Assembly (NCBI GenBank): GCA_031273445.1
Contig: JAISRV010000029.1
Span: 1 to 11,265, forward strand
Origin: Candidatus Adiutrix sp.
Lineage (GTDB): Bacteria > Desulfobacterota > Desulfarculia > Adiutricales > Adiutricaceae
DNA: 11,265 nucleotides
Direction: 5' to 3'
How positions within the stretch are numbered: the stretch's first letter is position 1; each line of letters begins with the position of its first letter. A program made the position numbers and the translations under genes. A model generated the notes under the pieces. That model made no database searches and was not told where the DNA came from. It was given only the letters and a program-made list of their open reading frames with translations. Shown here one piece after another: positions 6,302 to 11,265 of the stretch.

Positions 6302-6427
6302 GGCGGCGGTCATGGTGGAGCCCTGGAGACATCCGGGAGAACGGATTCGCCGATGAAGCAAATTCCTGGCGTCGGCCGTCTGGGCATTGACGGCCGCCAG
6401 CGCCCCCTAGGCTCCACTATGACCGCC
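6302..6427. other. Long closing stem enclosing a structured leader element
   Basis: Bases 6302-6319 (ggcggtcatggtggagcc) pair with 6410-6427 over 18 positions; the single difference is a G-U pair on the plus strand and an A-C mismatch on the minus strand. Inside are an ATCCG/CGGAT hairpin (6331-6346) and a CTGGCG..GCCGT/ACGGC..CGCCAG two-part stem with a 3-nt bulge (about 6366-6401), giving a three-way-junction layout. It lies within the predicted leader of the permease operon. It does not match conserved boxes of cobalamin, FMN, TPP or SAM riboswitches as I know them. It may be an unassigned RNA element or an imperfect DNA inverted repeat. Confidence 0.5.
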
Positions 6428-6438
6428 AATTTGGCCAC

Positions 6439-6474
6439 AAAAAACCGATTCCAGCCGCCGGGGCCGCAATCGGT
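6439..6474 (-). terminator. Terminator-like hairpin with T6 in the permease operon leader
   Basis: Read on the minus strand, ACCGATT and AATCGGT (6468-6474 and 6444-6450) form a 7-bp stem around a 17-nt GC-rich loop and run directly into six T (6444-6439). No minus-strand gene lies upstream that would need termination, so it is placed as a leader attenuator between the operon promoter and the permease gene. Confidence 0.45.
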
Positions 6475-6493
6475 CTTCATGATCCGCTTTTTA

Positions 6494-6511
6494 ACTTCCC
6501 TTCAGGGAAGT
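6494..6511. promoter_or_regulatory. ACTTCCC-N4-GGGAAGT palindrome at operon start site
   Basis: A perfect 7-bp inverted repeat with a 4-nt spacer lies 5 bp downstream of the predicted -10 of the permease operon, at the expected transcription start. The place fits a repressor operator; a 5' end hairpin in the mRNA is the alternative. It does not resemble a Fur box. Confidence 0.45.
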
Positions 6512-6515
6512 GCCA

Positions 6516-6544
6516 ATTTAAGCGCAAAGGCGGTCTTATGTCAA
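6516..6544 (-). promoter_or_regulatory. Promoter of the FecCD-type uptake operon
   Basis: On the minus strand a perfect TTGACA (6544-6539) lies exactly 17 bp before TTAAAT (6521-6516, four of six consensus bases). Transcription would begin near 6509, inside the ACTTCCC palindrome, leaving a leader of about 235 nt. Confidence 0.6.
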
Positions 6545-6579
6545 GCTTTGTTTTCTGTTCGGGCCCGATTAAAAAAATA

Positions 6580-6608
6580 TTGCCAAAAGCCCAACGGTGT
6601 GGTAAAGT
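6580..6608 (+). promoter_or_regulatory. Probable promoter toward the TonB receptor
   Basis: TTGCCA (6580-6585, five of six) is separated by 17 bp from TAAAGT (6603-6608, four of six), and the -10 is preceded by TGG, giving an extended -10. The RNA would start near 6615 and run into the terminator at 6720-6762. Confidence 0.45.
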
Positions 6609-6719
6609 GGTAAAAAGATGAAACATAAAATGGATATGTTTTTAGTGCATGAAGCCTTAAGCCCCATTATTGTTGTTGTTTGTTTGTTTGGCAAGTTCAC
6701 ATAAATAATATCAGGCATG

Positions 6720-6762
6720 AAGCCTGGAGCCGCTATTGTATTGGCGGTTCCAGGCTTTTTTT
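6720..6762 (+). terminator. Intrinsic terminator upstream of the TonB receptor
   Basis: A 14-bp stem (6720-6733 with 6744-6757, one G-U pair) closes a 10-nt loop and is followed by an unbroken run of seven T. This is a textbook plus-strand intrinsic terminator. It lies between the candidate promoter at 6580-6608 and the receptor start at 6836, with no coding frame of note in between, so it ends either a leader RNA (attenuation) or a separate small RNA of about 145 nt. Confidence 0.85.
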
Positions 6763-6835
6763 ATTCCCCGGCGGCTAACGGGAGAGGTTTCCGGGGAAAT
6801 ATCAACAGCGGCAACAACAATGAGGAGAAAAGGCA

Positions 6836-8452
6836 ATGAAGATGAAAAGAATTACCCGAACTATGGCCGCCCTGGCTTTAACGCTGGGCCTGGCCGCCTC
6901 TCCCGCCTCGGCTCAGACAAGCGCCGGCGCGGCGGACGGACGCACCCAACAGGGCCAGCCAAAAGCCGACAATCTCACCCAGGGGTCTTTGACGGCTTAT
7001 ACCCTGCCCACGGTCACTGTCTATGGCGTGGCCGATCAAACTCCAACCGCCCCGGTCACTACCCGTTTTGGCGCCCAGTTTAACGTGGTCACCGAAGACC
7101 AGATCAGGCTTCAGAATTCTCTGGATTTTCTTGACGCTCTGCGCAATGTTCCGGGGGTCATGTATCAGAAAAAAAACATAGTTGGCGGCCAGACCAGTCA
7201 CAGCCTCTAGATTCGAGGACGTGGAGCCAGCCACCCCAGCCCGGATCTGAATATCTATTTCGATGATGTTCCCAGAAGCGGCGTTCTTTATGGTCAGACC
7301 CTGGCCGATGGCATTCCGGTCTATGCTCTGGGCGGTATGGAAGTTTACAAATACCCACAACCCTCGCGGTTCGGGACAGGTTACGGCATGATTAACTTCA
7401 TTCCCAAACACATGACCGAGGAAGGGTATGAATTTCGGACAAGTTTTCAGGGCGGCAGTTATGGCGCCTATGCTGAAAATATGGGGTTCGGCCTGAAAGA
7501 TGGGGCTTTTGATGTTTACGCGGCCCAGAGCTGGGTTTCCAGCGACGGCTATCTGGATCATTCCCGCGCCCAGCAGCAGAGCTATTACCTGAATATGGGC
7601 TTTCAGGCCAGCGAAAACTGGAATTTGAGACTCCTGATCAATTATGTTGACGCCCAGACCCTAAACCCTGTTTTTTATCCAGATGGCTTAAGAAGAACAA
7701 CCGGCGCACCGGGAGCGGAACGTTATGACACCGAAACCTCATTTACGACGGTGACCTTATCGAACCAATATGATAGCGCCTCGGGCTATGTGAAATTTTA
7801 TTACAATGATACGGATTTTCATATCCTGGGTGAGCCAAGTGGCGGCCTGAGCGCCTCCTCGTCTGAGCAGAGCAATCAGTTGAGCGGCGTTCGGGTGCGG
7901 GAAACTTTCAATTTGTGGGAAGGCAACGAGATCGTCGCCGGCTTCGACCTCGACAGAACCCGCCTGAAAAATACTAATAACCCCTATGTCGGCGCAACAA
8001 GGATTTGGAACTTCCCCAACCAGACTGTGTTCTCGCCCTACGCGGCCATAAGCCAGTTTTTTGGCAGTGAAGAAGCTTTTCACCTCACACCTTCGGCGGG
8101 GCTGCGTTATTGCCGCCATAACGTTTTCGATGATGAAGCTTCTCCGCAAGCCGGTTTGGTGCTGGGCTATGGCAACACTAATTTAAATTTCAACTACGCC
8201 AAGGGGGTCAACTATCCATCGCCGGTCGTTCTTCAGGGTTTTCTCCAGGATAAAGCGCTTCCAGCCAACTTCATCACCACTGAAATTAAACCGGAAGCGG
8301 CGGATCATTACGAAGTTGGCCTGACCCATAGCTGGCCGGAGCTGGCGACCCTGGGCCTTACTTACTTTAACGATAAGGGGAAAGACCGGACGAGGGCCTA
8401 TATGTATGGTCCGGCTCCGACTCCGTCCTTTTGGGCCGGGCCCGCCTTTTAA
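6836..8452 (+). pseudogene. TonB-dependent outer-membrane receptor, interrupted and truncated
   Basis: The frame encodes a TonB-dependent receptor for uptake across the outer membrane, with an in-frame TAG at 7208-7210 (codon 125). Before it: a signal peptide (cleavage near ASA, residue 26), a TonB-box-like PTVTVYG (58-64) and the start of the plug domain (FNVVTEDQI..., LDALRNVPGV). After it, in the same frame: the rest of the plug (IRGRGASHPSPDLNIYFDDVP, GGMEVYKYPQPSRFGTGYG) and barrel strands up to LGLTYFNDKGKDRTRAY. The product then stops after about 25 more residues; 538 sense-length codons is well below the usual 650-plus, so the last barrel strands are missing. GAGGAG (6822-6827) is a good ribosome binding site. 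Two independent defects point to a pseudogene; TAG readthrough would not repair the missing C terminus. It stands opposite the ABC operon it would have served. Confidence 0.88.
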
Positions 8453-8474
8453 AACCTTTTTAAATGGTGTGATT

Positions 8475-9092
8475 ATGACGACTCAGGCTGCGGATTCCCG
8501 CGACAAAAAACGCCTTGAATTTTTTGAAGGGGCCGCCGAAAATTGGGAGGCCCAAAATTATACGCCGGAAATCATAGGCCAGGTCAGAAATTTGCTTCTC
8601 TCCTTAAATCTTCCGGCCGGCAAAACTATTTTAGACGTGGGTTGCGGCCGGGGGGTACTCATCCCCATTCTCCGGGAAATCATGGGGCCGGCGGCCAAAA
8701 TCATCGCCCTGGACGCTTCGGCGGCCATGCTGGAAGGGGCGGCGGCCAAAGACAGCGAGGTCAAAACCATTCAGGCCAGAGCGGAAGCCATTCCCTTACC
8801 GGACAACCATGTGGATTTGTTAATCTGCTTTTCAGCCTTCCCCCACATCCACGACAAACCCGCCGCCGCCGACGAGTTTTATCGGGTTCTCACGCCGGGG
8901 GGGACGGCTTACATTCTTCATCTGTGCGACCGCGAAAAAATCAACATGCACCATGATGGCCACCGGGCCGTCCACGGCGATCACTTGCCAAACTCTGAGA
9001 CCATGAAGCGGATGTTCACTGAAGCGGGCTTTGCCGAGACGATTTTGAGCGAAGGGCCGGAACGCTATTTCTTTTCAGCGAAAAAAGAGTAG
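8475..9092 (+). CDS. Class I SAM-dependent methyltransferase
   Basis: This 205-residue cytosolic protein has the Rossmann methyltransferase core: motif I ILDVGCGRG (52-60), the acidic residue ending strand 2 (D80), the AEAIPLPDNHVDLLIC segment (103-118) and LTPGGTAYI (139-147) ending in a late strand. It would transfer a methyl group from SAM and release SAH, the substrate of AhcY. After strand 5 comes an unusual stretch rich in histidine (H149, C151, H159, H160, H163, H167, H170), which could hold a metal. The acceptor is unknown. The start at 8475 is chosen because the upstream extension runs into the receptor gene; the ribosome binding site is weak and the gap to the receptor stop is 22 nt, so translation may have depended on the receptor. 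Its place beside a receptor and FecCD importer suggests a role in handling the imported ligand. Confidence 0.85.
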   Translation: MTTQAADSRDKKRLEFFEGAAENWEAQNYTPEIIGQVRNLLLSLNLPAGKTILDVGCGRGVLIPILREIMGPAAKIIALDASAAMLEGAAAKDSEVKTIQARAEAIPLPDNHVDLLICFSAFPHIHDKPAAADEFYRVLTPGGTAYILHLCDREKINMHHDGHRAVHGDHLPNSETMKRMFTEAGFAETILSEGPERYFFSAKKE

Positions 9093-9179
9093 ATGGATGA
9101 CAACCCGCCTGATTGATTTTTCTGACGATTTTGAACCGCTTGATGGGCCTTCAGTCAAAAAAATTGAACCTTTGGGCGG

Positions 9180-9304
9180 CGTATTATTATGGCCGGCGGC
9201 ATTTTCCTAATCTCCGGCGGCTACGGCCTGGCCTGCTGGCGGGAATTTATCCGGCCTTTAGCGCCGCCAGGGCCGATGCGCTCAAAGCCCTACGGGACAT
9301 GTAA
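9180..9304 (+). pseudogene. C-terminal scrap of an FtsX/MacB-type ABC permease
   Basis: Codons 9230-9301 read GLLAGIYPAFSAARADALKA then LRDM and stop. This is the signature C terminus of MacB/FtsX-type permeases (GLYPAxxAAxxxPxxALR). The preceding 50 bp give a glycine-rich hydrophobic run in a different frame (MAGGIFLISGGYGLACW), suggesting a frameshift in the last membrane helix. Everything further upstream is missing. The fragment sits directly after the methyltransferase gene and cannot make a transporter. A relation to the FecCD importer is unlikely because this is a different ABC class. Confidence 0.65.
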
Positions 9305-9332
9305 TCTAAAATGCATTCAAACTAGCGGCCTG

Positions 9333-9356
9333 TGCGGTTAGAAGGAACTAACCGCA
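9333..9356. terminator. Hairpin after the permease scrap
   Basis: TGCGGTTAG (9333-9341) pairs perfectly with CTAACCGCA (9348-9356) around a 6-nt loop. No T-run follows, so intrinsic termination is uncertain; it may end the receptor-methyltransferase transcript. Confidence 0.4.
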
Positions 9357-9404
9357 GTGAACACATCTTCCAATGTTTTACGATTCCTATTGTCCATGGA
9401 AATA

Positions 9405-9448
9405 ATGTCGTCACAGACAAATTTCAGGTCAAGAGGCCGCTATGCTGG
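9405..9448. repeat. Dispersed 45-bp repeat, copy 2
   Basis: This copy matches 2697-2741 in the same orientation with one base missing and two substitutions. It ends 12 bp from the stop codon of the convergent reductase gene at 9460. The missing base breaks the frame, giving a stop after about 16 codons, so it is not coding here. Confidence 0.8.
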
Positions 9449-9459
9449 ACTATAAGCCT

Positions 9460-10335
9460 CTACAGCCCCAGACAGGCCAGAAGTTCCGCCTGACCGACCC
9501 GTGAAAGGGTGGCCTTGAAACGCTCTCCTTTTTGCCCGTTTTGTTCATAAAAATCAAGACATTTACCCACTACCCCGACAATTTTGTCCAGGGGGATCAG
9601 GGGCCCCAGGCGACTGGCCAGGGTCTGTTCGTTGCCCATTCGGCCGCCCGCCGACAAAAGGACGCCCGTCTGCCCCGACCAGCACTTCTGGGGGCATTTA
9701 TTCAAGCATTTGCCGCAATTGAGACAGAGGGCCGGATTATGTTCAATCGTCTCTTCCCTGAGGCTGACGGCTTGACCCGGGCAAACCTTGACGCAGGCCC
9801 CGCAATGAACGCAGTCACGCCCGTCGTATTGCGGCCTGAGGCCGCCCTTCAAGCCCAGCTCGTTTTCCTCCGCTTTCATGCAATTGTTGCTGCAGCCGCT
9901 TAAGCCGATACGGAACTTGTGAGGCAGGATGCCCCTGCCGCTTAGGGCTTTAGTCAAAGCCGCGGCCAAGCCCTGGGCGTCAATGAGGCCGTTCTTGCAG
10001 GAGGCCATGCCGTGGCAGGCCGTCAGAGTGCGCAGTCTCGGACCTAAGGCGCAAGGCTCCAGACCGTCCGCGGCCAGGCGGGCCTTCGCTTTTTCCACGT
10101 CCGCCCTGGCGATATGAGGCACTTCGACGTTCTGGCGGGAAGTCAGATGGATCCGGCCCTGGCCGTAGGCCTCGGCCACTTCTTTAATGGCCGTCAGCTT
10201 ATCGGCCTGAAGGCTGCCCCCTGCCATTTTGATCCTCAGGCAAAAGTAGCCCGCCTGGCGCTCAGGCAGAAACCCGGCCATCTTGAGCTCCAGATCGCTT
10301 GGCCCGCCGGCCTTTGGGCTTTGATCGTTCAACAT
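9460..10335 (-). CDS. Siroheme/4Fe-4S sulfite or nitrite reductase-type protein with ferredoxin domain
   Basis: This 291-residue cytosolic protein combines an N-terminal nitrite/sulfite reductase ferredoxin-like half domain (about 15-80, with the GRIHLTSRQNVEV stretch), the siroheme-4Fe-4S core with C107-X5-C113 and C148-X3-C152, and an inserted two-cluster ferredoxin module (C175/C178/C181/C185 and C204/C207/C210/C214). All cluster cysteines are present. The layout matches small dissimilatory-like siroheme reductases such as the AsrC type; the six-electron reduction of sulfite to sulfide or nitrite to ammonia is the family reaction, but the substrate is not settled by sequence. Start at 10335 follows GGAGG by 5 nt; the frame extends 66 codons upstream without conserved content. 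No partner electron-transfer subunits (AsrA/B-like) are nearby, so it may take electrons from a free ferredoxin. Confidence 0.87.
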   Translation of the reverse strand: MLNDQSPKAGGPSDLELKMAGFLPERQAGYFCLRIKMAGGSLQADKLTAIKEVAEAYGQGRIHLTSRQNVEVPHIARADVEKAKARLAADGLEPCALGPRLRTLTACHGMASCKNGLIDAQGLAAALTKALSGRGILPHKFRIGLSGCSNNCMKAEENELGLKGGLRPQYDGRDCVHCGACVKVCPGQAVSLREETIEHNPALCLNCGKCLNKCPQKCWSGQTGVLLSAGGRMGNEQTLASRLGPLIPLDKIVGVVGKCLDFYEQNGQKGERFKATLSRVGQAELLACLGL

Positions 10336-10560
10336 GTCATCCTCCGTTATCTTGGAAATCCAATATAGCCTCTGTTCAGGAGCGCAACCATATGACCAAC
10401 CGCGGTCGCCTTGGCGAGCCCAGCTGACCCGGACCGGCGCTCCCCCAGGCCCAGAGAAGAAACCCTTAGCCTGATCTGTTCCGGCCCGATTGGCCTTGAA
10501 ACGACGACATACGACAAATATCGGCGCCGCCAATATGACCTTAAACCTGAACTAAATTTA
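10336..10560 (-). promoter_or_regulatory. Upstream region of the reductase gene, weak -10 only
   Basis: This 225-bp stretch has no supported gene. A TATATT (10367-10362, minus strand) lies 27 nt before the ATG and could be a -10, but no convincing -35 sits at the right distance. I see no recognisable riboswitch or strong hairpin. Confidence 0.25.
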
Positions 10561-10737
10561 TTCCGGATGTTTTGACTCTATCAAAATCAAAACTTAACGT
10601 CAAGCTTTTTGTCTCATCACTATTTGTTCTTGCTTGGGCAGCAAGTTTGGCGCGGGTTGTTGATGGGAAGCGATCATGGGAAACAATCCAAGCGAATTCA
10701 AATGTATCATTCGTTAAAAATCGGCATAAGGATTCCT

Positions 10738-10763
10738 TGACATGCTGTCACTTTGTGCTGTCA
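10738..10763. promoter_or_regulatory. Possible hicAB operator with overlapping TTGACA
   Basis: TGACA-TGC-TGTCA (10738-10750) is a perfect 5-3-5 palindrome, and TGCTGTCA occurs twice in direct orientation (10743-10750 and 10756-10763). A TTGACA -35-like hexamer (10737-10742) overlaps it. HicB antitoxins with DNA-binding domains repress their own operon at such sites, and this one lies just before hicA. The -10 element is unclear. Confidence 0.35.
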
Positions 10764-10771
10764 TTATGGCC

Positions 10772-11022
10772 ATGAACAGCAAAAACAGAAAAACGCTGGA
10801 AAACATTTTCAGCCAGCCGACCAAAAGCGATATCAAATGGTCGGAGTCGCCCTGCTGGCGGCGATCGGGGCGCAAATGAGCGAAGGAGAAGGCTCCAGGG
10901 TCAGATTTATGAAAAGAACCGTCAAAATGACGACCCATCGCCCGCATCCAGCCAAGGAAGCCAAACCATACCAGGTTGAAACAGCCAGAGTCTTTTTGAA
11001 AGAATTAGGAGTAAAACCATGA
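10772..11022 (+). pseudogene. hicA: HicA-family mRNA interferase toxin, frameshifted
   Basis: HicA toxins are small double-stranded-RNA-binding-fold ribonucleases that cut mRNA. The first part (MNSKNRKTLENIF...DIKWSE, 10772-10846) is the typical HicA opening. The second part (ALLAAIGAQMSEGEGSRVRF, then the catalytic-region HRPHP with its histidine, and VETARVFLKELGVKP) continues in a different frame up to 11022. The switch occurs around 10844-10848, and comparison with the usual W-x-x-[IV]-x-x-L spacing suggests a deletion of about four bases. Read without a shift, the product ends after about 35 codons. No good ribosome binding site precedes the ATG; a second in-frame ATG lies at 10766. The stop overlaps the hicB start (ATGA), as in intact hicAB operons. 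Loss of toxin activity is likely unless frameshifting occurs. Confidence 0.82.
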
Positions 11023-11265
11023 GTAATATGGTCTATAAGGGATATGCGACCAAAGTCGAATATAGCGAACCCGATGGTTGTTTGATTGGGCGTATTATTG
11101 GAATTAAAGACATTGTGACTTTCCACGGTGAATCTGTTCCGGAGTTTCGGCAGGCGTTTGAAGAAGCTGTGGATGATTACCTTGATTTTTGCGCCCAAGC
11201 GGGTCAGGCGCCTCAAAAGCCTTTTTCTGGAAAAATTATGTTGCGAGTATCGCCGGAAACTCACG
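11019..11265 (+). CDS. hicB: HicB-family antitoxin, N-terminal part (runs off window)
   Basis: Eighty-two codons are present with no stop before the window end. The product has the HicB fold signature: YKGYATKVEYSEPDGCLIGR, then IIGIKDIVTFHGESVPEFRQ, AFEEAVDDYLDFC and the PQKPFSGKIMLRVSPETH segment that links to the C-terminal ribbon-helix-helix or similar DNA-binding part. HicB neutralises HicA by direct binding and represses the operon. The start at 11019 has GGAG (11008-11011) 7 nt upstream and overlaps the hicA stop by 4 nt, so translation is coupled. With hicA frameshifted, this antitoxin may be an orphan that survives as a regulator or guards against related HicA toxins. Confidence 0.92.
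   Translation, partial: MSNMVYKGYATKVEYSEPDGCLIGRIIGIKDIVTFHGESVPEFRQAFEEAVDDYLDFCAQAGQAPQKPFSGKIMLRVSPETH

Noticed and set aside
6302..6427. Molybdenum-cofactor riboswitch
   Set aside because: Considered because MolA-type importers exist, but the conserved blocks I recall do not line up; left as an unassigned element.
6275..6835. Cobalamin riboswitch or Fur box controlling the uptake locus
   Set aside because: I could not find the conserved B12-box sequence on either strand nor a credible GATAATGATAATCATTATC-like site.
7208..7210. Pyrrolysine or selenocysteine recoding at the receptor stop
   Set aside because: TAG serves as the ordinary stop of three genes in this window, the codon is TAG not TGA, and the receptor is also truncated at the C terminus; pseudogene is simpler.
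10572..10775. 67-codon plus-strand frame with a hydrophobic start
   Set aside because: No ribosome binding site, no family resemblance, and it runs through the hicAB upstream control region.

Overview
The window looks like chromosomal DNA from an anaerobic Gram-negative bacterium, most likely of the deltaproteobacterial (Desulfobacterota) kind. The clues are a TonB-dependent receptor and periplasmic binding protein (outer membrane present), a compact siroheme sulfite/nitrite reductase-type protein with two extra 4Fe-4S clusters, fairly GC-rich codon use, and GC-rich hairpin repeats after a gene of the style common in that group. The taxonomic call is inference.

Layout. 1-120: a long hairpin and two direct repeats resembling the end of an insertion element. 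134-1640: a promoter that fires straight into an S-adenosylhomocysteine (SAH) riboswitch, then ahcY; the aptamer strand can visibly pair with the ahcY ribosome binding site. 1641-2086: non-coding DNA with GC hairpins, a 26-bp tandem repeat, a strong hairpin terminator and two further hairpins. 2087-2602: a 33-codon single-span membrane ORF and an HU-family DNA-binding protein gene. 2656-3296: a low-information region with a 45-bp dispersed repeat (second copy at 9405-9448) and two doubtful small ORFs.

3297-9092 is a metal-chelate/cofactor uptake locus. On the minus strand a translationally coupled operon encodes a FecCD-type permease, its ATPase and a periplasmic binding protein. On the plus strand lie a TonB-dependent receptor and a class I SAM-dependent methyltransferase. 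The 560-bp divergent region carries opposed promoters, a palindrome at the operon start site, a long base-paired element in the operon leader and a textbook intrinsic terminator ahead of the receptor. The receptor is broken: an in-frame TAG in the plug domain and loss of the last barrel strands. The methyltransferase and ABC operon are intact. The cargo cannot be read from sequence.

9093-9460 holds a scrap of an FtsX/MacB-type permease and the second dispersed repeat. 9460-10335 (minus) is the siroheme/4Fe-4S reductase. 10560-11265 holds a HicAB toxin-antitoxin pair in which hicA is frameshifted and hicB is open to the window edge.

Functionally, ahcY removes the SAH made by methyltransferases, such as the one in the uptake locus, and the riboswitch raises AhcY when SAH builds up. 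Decay is widespread (receptor, permease scrap, hicA), so the window looks partly eroded. I did not find a clearly new multi-gene defence or mobile system; the most promising unexplained pieces are the divergent leader region of the uptake locus and its linked histidine-rich methyltransferase.
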